A stretch of DNA of 64,000 nt from Caballeronia udeis (GCF_001544555.2 NZ_FCOK02000028.1:1-64000); one strand, 5' to 3'; shown: positions 26,601 through 35,280, counted from the stretch's first letter. The notes: a model not told the origin generated them from the sequence alone. Program-made: numbers and translations.

Positions 26601-27815
26601 CGCAAGACACAAGAAGACGCGCGTCAGTCGCAACTCGCGGAGGAACGTGCGGTGAGGGCACAAGCGGAGGCGGCAAACCGGCTCAAGGATGATTTCCTGG
26701 CCGTGCTGTCGCATGAATTGAAGCACCCGCTCAACCTGATTCACGTGAAGGCGGAGATGTTGCCGCGCATCCCCGAGGCGCGCGGCGTACCGGCGATCCA
26801 GCTCGCGGCGGACGCGATCCAGCGGGCCGTGCTCGGCCAGGCGAAGATCATTGACGACCTGCTGGACCTGTCGCGCGTGCGCACCGGCAAACTGGCGCTG
26901 AATCTGGCGATGGGCGACATCGCGGCCATGCTTCGGACCATCGCCGATGCAATCGAGGCGGACGCGGCATCAAGGGGCATTGAGCTGTCGTTCGAAGGTC
27001 TGGACGAACCGGTGTGGACCAAGGTGGACCCCGTACGCTTCGACCAGATCATCTGGAACCTGCTGAGCAACGCGCTGAAGTTTACGCCGCGCGGCGGCTC
27101 GGTTTCCGTTCGCCTTACTTGCGAGGAAGACGAGGTGCGCATCGATGTCACCGATACCGGGTTGGGGATCGAAGCGTCGCTGTTGCCGCATATCTTCGAG
27201 ATGTTCTCCCAGGGAAGCGAAGCCCGCCGCAAGACTGGCGGCGGCATGGGCATTGGCCTCGCGCTCGTCAAGCAACTCGTGGAGATGCATGCGGGCAGCG
27301 TGCTCGCCCATTCGGACGGAGTGGGCCGCGGCACGCGCATGAGCGTCTGGCTGCCGCTGGTCGACGGCCGTCTCACAGGGGAGCATGCGCCGGAAGAGCG
27401 CAGCGGATCGCTGGCGGGCGTACGTTTGCTGGTGGTCGACGACGACTCTGAAACCGCCGGCGCATTCGCGGCTTTGCTGCAACTCGAAGGCGCGCTGGTC
27501 GCTACCGCGCGCGACGGCGAGGATGCACTCGTGCTGCTCGAGCGCAACCACGTGGACCTGCTGGTCTGCGACATCAGCATGCCCGGCATGGACGGCTACG
27601 AACTCATGCGCCAGGTGCGGGCGAATCCGCGGTTGGCGCAGCTGCCCGCCATTGCATTGACAGGCTATACCGTGGGCACCGACGACCAGCGTGCACGCGC
27701 GTCCGGCTTCGACCTGACGCTGACCAAGCCGGTTTCCCTTGACGCGCTGATTGCCGCCGCCGAGCAGGTGTTCTTCTGGCGCGGCGCGCATGGCGGCACG
27801 CATGGACATGGCTGA
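23628..27815 (+). CDS. CheB-CheR-PAS-histidine kinase-receiver hybrid
   Basis: 1395 residues, GTG start with CGAGGG upstream. Domain order: CheB methylesterase without a receiver (about 28-215; GIGASAGG with catalytic Ser about 36, LHLSAKH, SGTGSDG); CheR methyltransferase (about 240-510; FYKRATMLRRIERRL, SAM loop VAGCSSGEEAYS, FSRLDLVSCRNLLIYL). Then a long heptad coiled coil (about 670-765), two PAS domains (about 770-1000), and HisKA with SHELKHP, His about 1029. HATPase follows (NALKF, DTGLGIE, GGGMGIGLALVKQL), and a C-terminal receiver (VVDDD, phospho-Asp about 1314 in VCDISMPGMDG). CheB/CheR-type hybrids are sensor kinases whose methylation modules may tune signalling rather than act on chemoreceptors. 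No che genes or response regulator adjoin it. Membrane segments are absent. Confidence 0.9.
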   Translation: MSETTTSTVPPTGEDAPGVVHRSSSLDFPVVGIGASAGGVQALLRFFENAPSDMGMAFVVVLHLSAKHVSSADKVLQNVTRMRVSQVSGPTQIEANHVYVIAPGKSLTMADGYLNARNAEPTVGRPVTIDRFFRSLADAHGQRAMCIVMSGTGSDGAVGIASVKEKGGVTLAQEPNDAEYAEMPQNAILTDQVDLVLPVVEMPQRLLDIWNNAKRIALPELDAATLGPNDRADRRSEAELALQSILSTLRARTGHDFRFYKRATMLRRIERRLQVNGVPDLIAYRDLLRDNPRETSALLKDMLIGVTSFFRDREAFESLERGVLPTLFHNRADGDQVRAWVAGCSSGEEAYSLAMLLCEQRDALHSSANIQVFATDIDESAVARARAGLYPESIMTDVRPSTLRQFFVKTDSRYEVVKSVREKILFAMHNVLRDPPFSRLDLVSCRNLLIYLDRGVQNQVLEMFHYALYPNGYLFLGSSESADSVEELFSVVDKKNRIYRAKAAKLPNRPALASPSLLMQGRYTHDEEVGSALLPGRRNFSFSALHQRVLEQYAPPSVIVNRDSKIVHMSDNAGRFLRYVGGEPSSNMIAVVLPELRLDLRTALFQAAQTGNSVEARRVKLQRDGRPSYVNMTVRPFHDAAADADFLLVLFDEVQEAMTESRPTVEHQTGSDTVMQQLEQELHSSKEQLQTTIEQYETSTEELKASNEELQAINEELRSATEELETSKEELQSVNEELITVNAELQAKIEETGKANDDLQNLITSTDIATIFVDRAMCIKRYTPNAATVFNLIGADVGRSLFDITHRLAYPELADDVSATFQSLRLTEREVATSDGRWFLARVLPYRTADDRIDGAVLSLVETTARRRAEANVRASEERLRLAAQTTNDFAIIVQDSEGRIVSWNAGAERVFGYTAEEAIGQNIDVIFSTEDQDARTAAHEREAAQREGRADDDRWHVAKGGRKVYCSGVVTPLSDPRFTGYAKIVRDLTDRKTQEDARQSQLAEERAVRAQAEAANRLKDDFLAVLSHELKHPLNLIHVKAEMLPRIPEARGVPAIQLAADAIQRAVLGQAKIIDDLLDLSRVRTGKLALNLAMGDIAAMLRTIADAIEADAASRGIELSFEGLDEPVWTKVDPVRFDQIIWNLLSNALKFTPRGGSVSVRLTCEEDEVRIDVTDTGLGIEASLLPHIFEMFSQGSEARRKTGGGMGIGLALVKQLVEMHAGSVLAHSDGVGRGTRMSVWLPLVDGRLTGEHAPEERSGSLAGVRLLVVDDDSETAGAFAALLQLEGALVATARDGEDALVLLERNHVDLLVCDISMPGMDGYELMRQVRANPRLAQLPAIALTGYTVGTDDQRARASGFDLTLTKPVSLDALIAAAEQVFFWRGAHGGTHGHG

Positions 27816-27850
27816 CCGGTGATGGTTAATGGGTGATGGCTGCCGGCTTG

Positions 27851-27876
27851 AAGCGGCGTACTTTGACGCGCCGCTT
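27851..27876. terminator. Hairpin between hybrid kinase and ackA
   Basis: AAGCGGCG / CGCCGCTT, 8-bp stem with a 10-base loop, between two convergent genes and abutting the ackA stop codon. Short T run (TTT) follows on the plus strand. Plausible two-way terminator. Confidence 0.45.
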
Positions 27877-29007
27877 TCAGCCCGTTGCCCGACCCAGCAA
27901 CGTGCGGCAATGACGTGCAATCTGCCGCTCTTCCTGCGTCTCGATCACGTCGAACTGGACATCGAGAAATTCGAGCCCATCGCAAATGCGTTCACGCACG
28001 CTCGCAGCGTGCTCGCCAATCCCGCCGGTGAACACCACCCGGTCGAGACCGCCCATCAACGCGGCATACGCGCCGATGGTCTTGCGTACAGAAGTACAGA
28101 AGATATCGATGGCAAGTTCCGCGTCCGCGTCGTTGCGTTGCAGAAGCGCTTGCATGTCGTCGTTGGAACCGGAAATGCCCTTCAGGCCGCTTTCGTGATT
28201 GATCAGGTGTTCGAGTGCGTCGGCGTTGAGTGAGCCGGTGCGCATCAGATAGACCAGCACACCGGGGTCCAGGTCACCCGTGCGTGTCGCCATGGGAATG
28301 CCGCCGGTCGGCGTGAGACCCATGCTTGTATCGATCGAGTGGCCATCGCGAATCGCGCACAGGCTTGCACCGCTGCCGAGATGCGCGACCACAAGGCGTG
28401 CCGGAAGGTCATTGCCGAGCGAAGAGACGATCGACTCGTACGACAGGCCGTGGAAGCCGTATCGGACCACCCCTTCGTCAGAGTAGTGTTTCGGCAGCGC
28501 GAGATGCGTGGCACGCGCGGGCATGGTCCGGTGGAACGCGGTGTCGAGGCAGGCGTAATGCGGCACGTCATGGAATATCTGCTGTGCCAGATCCAGCAGC
28601 TCCAGCGCTTGCGGCAGATGCAAGGGCGCGAATTGCACCGCATCGCGCAAGGTCTGTTTCACCTCGGGCGTGATCAGCGCATGGTCGGTCAGATGGGGAC
28701 CGCCATGCACCACCCGATGCCCCACCGCGGCCAGCGGCTGGTCCAGATGCTCGTGCAGCGCGTCGGCCACGCGCTGCAACGCGTCGTGCTGCGACTCCAT
28801 CACGTGGTTTTGCGTGACATCGATCGCACCATCCGACGAACGCATGGTCAGCGAGCCGTCCTCGCGGCCAATGCCCTTCGCGCTGCCGGTCAGCCACGGC
28901 GTTTCGTCGCCGCTGTACGGCGGTGTGCCTGGGGTTTTGCCTGGCAGATACACGCCAAATTTAAGCGACGACGAACCGCTGTTGAGCACCAGGATACCCA
29001 GGGTCAT
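27877..29007 (-). CDS. ackA: Acetate kinase
   Basis: About 376 residues from ATG at 29007, five bases after the xfp stop codon; an open TTG at 29025 overlaps xfp and is less likely. It converts acetyl phosphate and ADP to acetate and ATP. Signatures are LVLNSGSSSLKF (N-terminal ATPase motif), the phosphate loop region HLGSGASLCAI, TSMGLTPTGGIPMATRTGD (family signature) and the late VFTGGIGEHA. Forms a two-gene operon with phosphoketolase, which supplies acetyl phosphate. The pair gives ATP without full glycolysis. Confidence 0.95.
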   Translation of the reverse strand: MTLGILVLNSGSSSLKFGVYLPGKTPGTPPYSGDETPWLTGSAKGIGREDGSLTMRSSDGAIDVTQNHVMESQHDALQRVADALHEHLDQPLAAVGHRVVHGGPHLTDHALITPEVKQTLRDAVQFAPLHLPQALELLDLAQQIFHDVPHYACLDTAFHRTMPARATHLALPKHYSDEGVVRYGFHGLSYESIVSSLGNDLPARLVVAHLGSGASLCAIRDGHSIDTSMGLTPTGGIPMATRTGDLDPGVLVYLMRTGSLNADALEHLINHESGLKGISGSNDDMQALLQRNDADAELAIDIFCTSVRKTIGAYAALMGGLDRVVFTGGIGEHAASVRERICDGLEFLDVQFDVIETQEERQIARHCRTLLGRATG

Positions 29008-29012
29008 GGTCT

Positions 29013-31400
29013 TCAGCCTTTCCAAACCCAGTTACGGATTTCATCGCGGTCAATGCCTTCCGCGTGGGCGTGAGCAATGCTCTCGTTGATCTGGTCCTTG
29101 AGCCAGTTCTTCGTATGAGCGCCGGTATCGCGAAGCTGCGGCACACGATCGATTACATCGATACACAGTGAATAGCGGTCGACCTGGTTGATGATGGCGA
29201 GCTCGAACGGCGTATTGATGTTGCCGCGCTCGCGATAACCATGCACGTGCATGTTCTCGTGGTTCGTGCGGTTATACGTGAGCTTGTGCACGAGCGACGG
29301 ATACGAGTGGAAGTTGAAGATGACCGGCTTCTCGCGCGAGAACAGGGAATCGAAATCGCGACCGGACAAACCGTGCGGATGGTCGGTGTCGGGCATCAGC
29401 CGGAACAGGTCCACCACGTTGACGAAGCGGATCTTCAGGTCCGGGAAACGTTCCTTCAGTATCTCGACGGCGGCGAGGGACTCCATGGTCGCGATGTCGC
29501 CGGCACAGGCCATCACCACGTCCGGTTCGCTGTTCTGGTCCGTCGACGCCCAGTCCCAGATGCCGATGCCCTTGGTGCAATGCGCGAGCGCCGCGTCCAT
29601 GTCGAGGTACTGCAAGTGCGGCTGCTTGTCCGCGACAATCACGTTGACGTAGTCGCGCGAACGCAGGCAATGATCCATCACGCTCAGCAGGCAGTTCGCG
29701 TCGGGCGGCAGGTAGATGCGCACGACTTCGGGGCTCTTGTTCGTCACGACGTCGAGGAAACCCGGGTCCTGGTGGGTGAAACCATTGTGATCCTGACGCC
29801 ATACCAGCGACGTGATCAACAGGTTCACCGACGGCACCGGCGCGCGCCAGTCGAGTTCTTTCTTCGCCTTTTCCAGCCACTTGGCATGCTGGTTGAACAT
29901 GGAATCGATCACATGCACGAAGGCTTCATAGGTCGCGAGCAGGCCGTGCCGGCCCGTGAGCACGTAACCTTCAAACCAGCCTTCCAGCGTGTGCTCGCTG
30001 AGCATTTCCATCACACGGCCTTCAGGCGATAACGCGCCGCCGTCGCTGTCTTCGGGCTTGATCTCCGCGATCCAGCGTTTGCCCGACGCTTCATATACGC
30101 CATCGAGTTTGTTGCTGGCGGTTTCATCGGGACCGAACAGCTTGAAGGTGCTCATGTTGCGCGTGATGACGTCGCGCAGCCAGATGGCGAGCACCGCGGT
30201 GGGCGACTGATACGTGCCGGCGGGATCCTTGACGTCGAACGCGTACTCGCGGATGTCGGGCAGGTCCAGCGAGCGCCGCAGCCGGCCGCCGTTCGCGTGC
30301 GGATTGGCGCTGATGCGGCGCTCGCCCTTCGGCGCAATCGCACGAAGTTCCTCGATCAGCGTGCCGTTCTCGTCGAAGAGCTCTTCGGGTTTGTAGCTGC
30401 GCATCCACGCTTCCACGATCTTCAGGCTCTTCGCGCTGGTCACCGGATCGAGTACCGGCACCTGGTGCGCGCGCCAGAAATCCTCGACCTTGTGACCGTC
30501 GACTTCCTTCGGACCGGTCCAGCCTTTCGGTGAACGCAGGACGATCATCGGCCAGCGCGGACGCGTGGTGTCACCCGTCGAACGCGCATGAGCCTGGATC
30601 GCGTGAATCTCGCCGATGCAGGTCTCCAGCGTCTCGGCCATCAGTTGATGCATGACGGCGGGATCGTGGCCCGACACGAAGTGCGGCTTGTATCCGTAAC
30701 CGGTCATCAGCGCTTCAAGTTCTTCTTGCGGAATGCGCGCGAGGATAGTCGGGTTCGCGATCTTGTAGCCGTTCAAGTGCAGGATGGGCAGCACTGCGCC
30801 GTCCACCACCGGGTTCAGGAACTTGTTCGAATGCCACGAGGTGGCGAGCGGGCCGGTCTCGGCTTCGCCGTCGCCTACTACCACTGCCACGATCAGGTCG
30901 GGGTTATCGAATGCCGCGCCGAATCCGTGCGAGAGGCTGTAGCCCAACTCGCCGCCTTCGTGGATGGACCCCGGCGTTTCAGGGGTGCAATGCGAACCAA
31001 TGCCCCCTGGCGATGAGAACGAACGGAACAGGCGCAGCATGCCGGTTTCGTCGGCGCTGCGATCCGGATAGACCTCGGAGTAATACCCTTCGAGGTAAGA
31101 GTTCGACAAGGTTGCGGGGGCACCATGTCCCGGCCCGGAGACATACATGACGTTGAGGTCGTCCCTCATGATCAGGCGGTTCAGGTGCACCCAGGTGAAC
31201 GACTGACCGGGGTCCGAACCCCAATGTCCGAGCAGGCGCTGCTTGATGTGTTCCGCCTTGAGCGGTTCGCGCAGCAGCGGGTTGGCGCGTAAATAGATCA
31301 TGCCTACCGACAGATAATTGCAGGCGCGCCAGTAGGCGTCGATCTTGCGTAATTCGTCGGGGGAAAGGGGGAGGGAGCGGGAAGTTGCCTGTGTGTCCAT
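29013..31400 (-). CDS. xfp: Xylulose-5-phosphate/fructose-6-phosphate phosphoketolase
   Basis: 795 residues, the family length. It is a thiamine-diphosphate enzyme that splits xylulose-5-P (or fructose-6-P) with phosphate to acetyl phosphate and glyceraldehyde-3-P (or erythrose-4-P). Visible landmarks: YLSVGMIYLRANPLL, GHWGSDPGQSFTWVHLNRL, EGGELGYSLSHGFGAAFDNP and VVGDGEAETGPLATSWHSNKF (ThDP/Mg site), ETASNKLDGVYEASGKRW, LVWRQDHNGFTHQDPGF. Encoded upstream of ackA. Ends only five bases before it, so the two are co-translated. Cytosolic. Confidence 0.96.
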   Translation of the reverse strand: MDTQATSRSLPLSPDELRKIDAYWRACNYLSVGMIYLRANPLLREPLKAEHIKQRLLGHWGSDPGQSFTWVHLNRLIMRDDLNVMYVSGPGHGAPATLSNSYLEGYYSEVYPDRSADETGMLRLFRSFSSPGGIGSHCTPETPGSIHEGGELGYSLSHGFGAAFDNPDLIVAVVVGDGEAETGPLATSWHSNKFLNPVVDGAVLPILHLNGYKIANPTILARIPQEELEALMTGYGYKPHFVSGHDPAVMHQLMAETLETCIGEIHAIQAHARSTGDTTRPRWPMIVLRSPKGWTGPKEVDGHKVEDFWRAHQVPVLDPVTSAKSLKIVEAWMRSYKPEELFDENGTLIEELRAIAPKGERRISANPHANGGRLRRSLDLPDIREYAFDVKDPAGTYQSPTAVLAIWLRDVITRNMSTFKLFGPDETASNKLDGVYEASGKRWIAEIKPEDSDGGALSPEGRVMEMLSEHTLEGWFEGYVLTGRHGLLATYEAFVHVIDSMFNQHAKWLEKAKKELDWRAPVPSVNLLITSLVWRQDHNGFTHQDPGFLDVVTNKSPEVVRIYLPPDANCLLSVMDHCLRSRDYVNVIVADKQPHLQYLDMDAALAHCTKGIGIWDWASTDQNSEPDVVMACAGDIATMESLAAVEILKERFPDLKIRFVNVVDLFRLMPDTDHPHGLSGRDFDSLFSREKPVIFNFHSYPSLVHKLTYNRTNHENMHVHGYRERGNINTPFELAIINQVDRYSLCIDVIDRVPQLRDTGAHTKNWLKDQINESIAHAHAEGIDRDEIRNWVWKG

Positions 31401-31450
31401 ATCGTGTCCGTTGTATCCGGTGGTTGGAAGGCGGTGTCACTCGATTCGGC

Positions 31451-31489
31451 GGGTCACTTTCGCGGGTCACTTTCGCGGGTCACTATCGC
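31451..31489 (+). repeat. 13-bp tandem repeat, three copies
   Basis: GGGTCACTTTCGC repeated at 31451, 31464 and 31477 (the last has ATCGC for TTCGC). Lies about 50-90 bp upstream of the xfp start, within its probable promoter region. Confidence 0.8.
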
Positions 31490-31579
31490 TAAGGCATTCA
31501 GGCGCTGGGGCGTAGTGTATTGTGCCGCGTGCGGCGGGATCACGGTCAGTCACAACCATGACATGGATCAATGGCACTG

Positions 31580-32050
31580 CTATGACCGGCGGTTTTTGCG
31601 CGGGGATGTTGCATGCACGAGCGGGTTGAAGCCCGCGGGCGGCGCTGTCTTGCGCGCGGTTTTAACGGCTCGTTTGCCCCTACGGCCGCCGGACAGCTGG
31701 TTGATCAGATCGCTGCCGGCTTCATCTTCGGGCGGGTCGTCAGGCTCCTCGGGTTCGTCGTGCTCTGCAGCACCGACACCACCAATATGACCGGTCACCG
31801 CGAAAAATTCCTTCGATGCGTTGCGTAAGGTTCGTCCCGGCATCATGGTCATGGCGACCACCTCGTGCAGTGATTTATTGTCGACAGTACGAAGCCGGGG
31901 CGGGGTGTTCCAGTCGATTGCGCTGTTGGCAAAACCGGCTATGACGCGTTGTAGCACTGCTGGCGAAAGCACGCCGCTGTCGTAGAGACCGATCAGTGTA
32001 GCTTCGGCGGCCGCGAACAATCCGTTTGCAGGGGTGGCACGTTTCGCCAT
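31580..32050 (-). CDS. Hypothetical protein with acidic region and basic tail
   Basis: 156 residues from ATG at 32050. The helical N terminus (LFAAAEATLIGLYDSGVLSP) is followed by a loop, then an acidic stretch (EHDEPEEPDDPPEDEAGSD) and a strongly basic C terminus (RRGKRAVKTARKTAPP..SPRKNRRS). The tail resembles those of nucleic-acid-associated proteins. I recognise no family. It lies 66 bp downstream of the DUF3175 gene on the same strand and may share its transcript. No signal peptide. Confidence 0.55.
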   Translation of the reverse strand: MAKRATPANGLFAAAEATLIGLYDSGVLSPAVLQRVIAGFANSAIDWNTPPRLRTVDNKSLHEVVAMTMMPGRTLRNASKEFFAVTGHIGGVGAAEHDEPEEPDDPPEDEAGSDLINQLSGGRRGKRAVKTARKTAPPAGFNPLVHATSPRKNRRS

Positions 32051-32116
32051 CGGTTTTGCGAGGAGGGTAGTGGCGGGTTTGGTAGCAAGCCGCGTTCCAC
32101 TGCTCTCACCCGGCGA

Positions 32117-32500
32117 TCATGGCTTGCGGCCGAACGCTTCGCGCAGGCGCTTCTTGGCGTTATCCAAGGTCGTACGACGCGACTTCGGCAAGTTTCGCCC
32201 GGCCCGATTGATATAGAAATTCAGCATCGACATGGCGGACTGGAACGGCGTGCCCTTGCGCCGGTTGCTGCGCGTCGATGACTTCTTCAGCGAATCAGCG
32301 ATCTCCTGCGCGCTGCCCTCCTTGAATATCTCATGCTCGATATCCATTGCATCGCTCGTTTCCATCACGTGATGTGACCAGCGGCTGGGGTTCGAATGTT
32401 GCTTTGGTTTTGCGCGCGCATGCTTTTGACGCGTGGTGTTGCGCTTGCCGCTGTTCGTGCTCTTGCCCTTGCTTTTGCTGCTCTTCGATGCGGTCGCCAT
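32117..32500 (-). CDS. DUF3175 domain protein
   Basis: About 127 residues from ATG at 32500. A basic Lys/Ser-rich N terminus (MATASKSSKSKGKSTNSGKR) precedes the DUF3175 core: SRWSHHVMETSDAMDIE, IFKEGSAQEIADSLKKSS, and PFQSAMSMLNFYINRAGRNL. The family is small, common in proteobacteria and of unknown role. The frame open to 32728 runs into the LysR gene and is not used. Precedes the hypothetical gene at 31580-32050. Confidence 0.8.
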   Translation of the reverse strand: MATASKSSKSKGKSTNSGKRNTTRQKHARAKPKQHSNPSRWSHHVMETSDAMDIEHEIFKEGSAQEIADSLKKSSTRSNRRKGTPFQSAMSMLNFYINRAGRNLPKSRRTTLDNAKKRLREAFGRKP

Positions 32501-32621
32501 GTCGCTCACCCGTCGGTCGTTTTCCAGCCAGCCTCCAGCAAAAAACGGGCCGCCGAGGGCGGACATCGCGCGATGCGTGAATGGCGTTCTGCTTGTTTTT
32601 TTGCCGTGGGCGAAGTGCCGC

Positions 32622-33542
32622 TCAGGCCGCGATCCGGTCCAGCGACGCCGACCCGTCCCGTACGGATTGAAGAATGAGCGCTGCGAGTTGCTGCACGGGC
32701 GGCGTGGGCGTGGCCGACGCGCGCACAAGTGACAGTGCCAGGGACGGCAGCGCGGGCAACCCCAGCTCGTGGCCGTCGAACGCGCTCACGGACGCGGGCA
32801 GACCATAGCGCGTGCGCACGGTGAGTCCAAGGCCTGCCGCAGCGGCGGCCCACAGGCCCGAGAGGCTCGGACTCGTGAACGCCACCCGCCAACGGATATT
32901 CGCGCGATCGAGCGCTTCGGTGGCGGCGCTGAAAAACAGGCAAGCGCGGTCGAACGCGACCAGCGGCAACGGTTCTGCCGCATCGGGACGCCACGGCAAG
33001 GTCGACGAACCGATCCAGCACATGGCAGGCTCAGCGATCATCTCGTGGCGGTCGCCGCCTGGAAGTTCATAGCCCGCTGAAACCGAATCGTCCCAGATCA
33101 GGGCAAGGTCGAGGTCGTTTGAATCGATCCGGCCGAGCAGTTCAACATTGCGCGCGACCCGCGCTTCGATCCGCACTTTCGGATGCGCGCGCGAGAACCG
33201 GCCCAGGATGTCGGGCAGCATGACTTCGCCGAAATCCTCCTGCAGCCCGAGCCGGATCCAGCCTTCGAGGTCGGGGCCGCGCACGGCGACGGCGGCTTCG
33301 TCGTTGAGATCGACCAGCCGCCGCGCGAACCGCAGCATGGTTTCGCCTGCCTCGGTCAGCGCCAGGTTGCGCCCGGCTTTCTTAAACAGCGGCGCACCCG
33401 ACTGCTCCTCCAGTTTCTTGATTTGCGCGCTGACGGCCGAGGTCGAGCGCCCGACGCGGTCTGCCGCCTTCGCGAAACTTCCCAGCTCCATGCCGACCAC
33501 GAAGGTCCGCAACGACGCGACATCGAAATTGGTCTGCGACAT
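32622..33542 (-). CDS. LysR-family transcriptional regulator
   Basis: About 306 residues from ATG at 33542; the open frame to 33635 enters the intergenic operator region. The N-terminal winged HTH is SLRTFVVGMELGSFAKAADR, then VGRSTSAVSAQIKKLEEQSG, with the usual APLFKKAGRNLALTEAGE. The C-terminal effector domain has no unusual feature. Divergent from an MFS transporter gene with 108 bp between starts; it probably controls that gene. A 14-bp near-palindrome lies at 33578-33591. Confidence 0.9.
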   Translation of the reverse strand: MSQTNFDVASLRTFVVGMELGSFAKAADRVGRSTSAVSAQIKKLEEQSGAPLFKKAGRNLALTEAGETMLRFARRLVDLNDEAAVAVRGPDLEGWIRLGLQEDFGEVMLPDILGRFSRAHPKVRIEARVARNVELLGRIDSNDLDLALIWDDSVSAGYELPGGDRHEMIAEPAMCWIGSSTLPWRPDAAEPLPLVAFDRACLFFSAATEALDRANIRWRVAFTSPSLSGLWAAAAAGLGLTVRTRYGLPASVSAFDGHELGLPALPSLALSLVRASATPTPPVQQLAALILQSVRDGSASLDRIAA

Positions 33543-33577
33543 GGCTAATAGTCCTGTTTCGTCGAATGATTGCTTCC

Positions 33578-33591
33578 ATATTAATTGATAT
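33578..33591. promoter_or_regulatory. Candidate LysR operator
   Basis: ATATTAATTGATAT, palindromic except for one base pair. It is an AT-rich site in the 108-bp gap between divergent lysR and MFS genes; LysR proteins typically bind such T-N11-A dyads. Confidence 0.4.
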
Positions 33592-33650
33592 TCAGGATGA
33601 TGGTAAAACGCGACACTGGCGTCCATCGAAAGCATTCGGAGAGGAAAAGC

Positions 33651-34919
33651 ATGGAAACGCCATACGCTGTTCCCTTGCCGGCAACGGGGCGCCGTGAACT
33701 GGGCGCGTCACACCGATGGAAAGTGCTGGGTGTCGGCGTGGCCGCGAACGTCAGTTTTTCGGCTGCCGCTGCGGGCATTCCCACGACCGCCGTCTGGCTG
33801 CGCGCGGATTATCACCTCGGCAACGCTGCGCTCGGGCTGGCGCTGGGGGCCATGGGGCTGGGCGTTGCGCTCACGGAGTTGTCGTGGGGCGTCGCGACCG
33901 ACCGCTGGGGTGACCGGCCAATCCTGCTGACCGGGTTGGCCACGACCGCTGCCGCGTTGCTCTCCATGATGCTGTTCGTCGTGCCGTCGCATGCGGCTGT
34001 TCCGAGCTTGTTGTGGCTTGTGATGTCGATGTGCCTTGTCGGCCTGGTTGGCGGGAGTGTTAACGGATCGAGCGGACGCGCGGTCATGCGCTGGTTCCAG
34101 GAAGGCGAGCGTGGCCTGGCGATGAGCATTCGTCAGACTGCCGTGCCGCTGGGCGGCGGGCTGGGCGCGTTGATCCTGCCCTGGCTCGCGTCCACGGGCG
34201 GATTTCGCCCGGTCTACGGGGTACTGGCGGCTCTCTGCGCGGTCTCGGGCGTGCTCGCGTGGCTCTGGCTGCACGAGCCGCCGGAGGCGCCTGCCGCAAC
34301 GCATGGCGGTTCTGGTGCCGCAGTCGCGCCCTCGGTCGGTCCGCTGCGTGACCGGATGATCTGGCGTGTGGTGTCGGGCATCGCCATTTTGTGCGTTCCG
34401 CAGTTCGCGGTGCTGACGTTCGCCACGGTGTTTTTGCACGACTTCGGACATGTCGGCATAGCGGGGATTACCGCGACCATGGTCACCGTCCAGCTCGGCG
34501 CGATGATCATGCGCGTAGCGAGCGGCCGTTTCACCGATAAACGCGGCAACCGGCGGGCGTATCTGCGCGGGTCGACGCTGGTCGCGGTGGCGTCGTTCGT
34601 GGTGCTGGGCGCTGCGGTGGGGTCGGGTCAACGGTTACCGGAAGCGTTGCTGATCGTGCTGATCGCGTTCGCCGGAATTTGCGTGTCGGCATGGCATGGC
34701 GTGGCCTACACCGAACTCGCGACGCTGGCGGGCAAGGATCGCGCGGGCACGGCGCTCGGAATGGTCAACACCGCCGTGTATCTCGGCTTGTTCCTGACGC
34801 CGCTGTGTATTCCGCATTTACTCGCGATCGGGTCGTGGGGCGTTGTGTGGCTGGCTGCGGCTGCGTGCGCACTGGTTGCTTATCCGTTGTTTCCGAGGCC
34901 GGTGGCGCGGGTGTCGTGA
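33651..34919 (+). CDS. MFS transporter
   Basis: About 422 residues from ATG at 33651, preceded by GGAGAGGAAA. Twelve hydrophobic segments can be followed. The loop 2-3 signature GVATDRWGDRPILL (G-x-x-x-D-R-x-G-x-R) and the matching second-half GRFTDKRGNRRAYL are clear. SVNGSSGRAVMRWFQEGERG in helix 4-5 resembles the organic-anion/nitrate-like CynX-type group. Divergent from the LysR regulator. Substrate unknown, probably an organic acid or cyanate-like anion. Confidence 0.85.
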   Translation: METPYAVPLPATGRRELGASHRWKVLGVGVAANVSFSAAAAGIPTTAVWLRADYHLGNAALGLALGAMGLGVALTELSWGVATDRWGDRPILLTGLATTAAALLSMMLFVVPSHAAVPSLLWLVMSMCLVGLVGGSVNGSSGRAVMRWFQEGERGLAMSIRQTAVPLGGGLGALILPWLASTGGFRPVYGVLAALCAVSGVLAWLWLHEPPEAPAATHGGSGAAVAPSVGPLRDRMIWRVVSGIAILCVPQFAVLTFATVFLHDFGHVGIAGITATMVTVQLGAMIMRVASGRFTDKRGNRRAYLRGSTLVAVASFVVLGAAVGSGQRLPEALLIVLIAFAGICVSAWHGVAYTELATLAGKDRAGTALGMVNTAVYLGLFLTPLCIPHLLAIGSWGVVWLAAAACALVAYPLFPRPVARVS

Positions 34920-34959
34920 CGGATTTCATGACGGGTTTCATAAGATCGGTAAGGGCGGT

Positions 34960-35280
34960 TTATCGTGTTCTCCCGCTTTCGCCGCTTTCCCATAACCGCC
35001 GATACGGATCGAACCATTCGCTGGCGTCTTTCAAGGCCGCTGCGGCGAGCCGGCATGGGCGGCGTTGCGCGTCGCGCTCGCGCACGATCAGCCCGGCATG
35101 CTCGAGCACCCTGAGATGCTTGGACACGGCGGCGAGCGTCATGTCGAACGGTTCTGCAAGCTCCGACACCGACGCCTCGCCCCGGGCCAGCCGCGCAAGG
35201 ATTGCCCGCCGGGTCGGATCGGCGAGCGCCGCGAAAGTCGAGTTGAGGAGGTCGGTGGTCACGCGCGCGCCGGGGGTCAT
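34960..35280 (-). CDS. ArsR-family transcriptional regulator
   Basis: About 106 residues from ATG at 35280; the frame is open much further upstream (to 36384) but only this end has family sequence. Winged HTH: STFAALADPTRRAILARLARG, SVSELAEPFDMTLAAVSKHL, RVLEHAGLIVRERDAQRR. No clear metal-binding Cys motif (ELCVC is replaced by LAEPFD), so it belongs to the non-metal-sensing ArsR group. Divergent from the sirtuin gene. A perfect 17-bp palindrome at 35399-35415 lies between them. Confidence 0.85.
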   Translation of the reverse strand: MTPGARVTTDLLNSTFAALADPTRRAILARLARGEASVSELAEPFDMTLAAVSKHLRVLEHAGLIVRERDAQRRPCRLAAAALKDASEWFDPYRRLWESGESGRTR

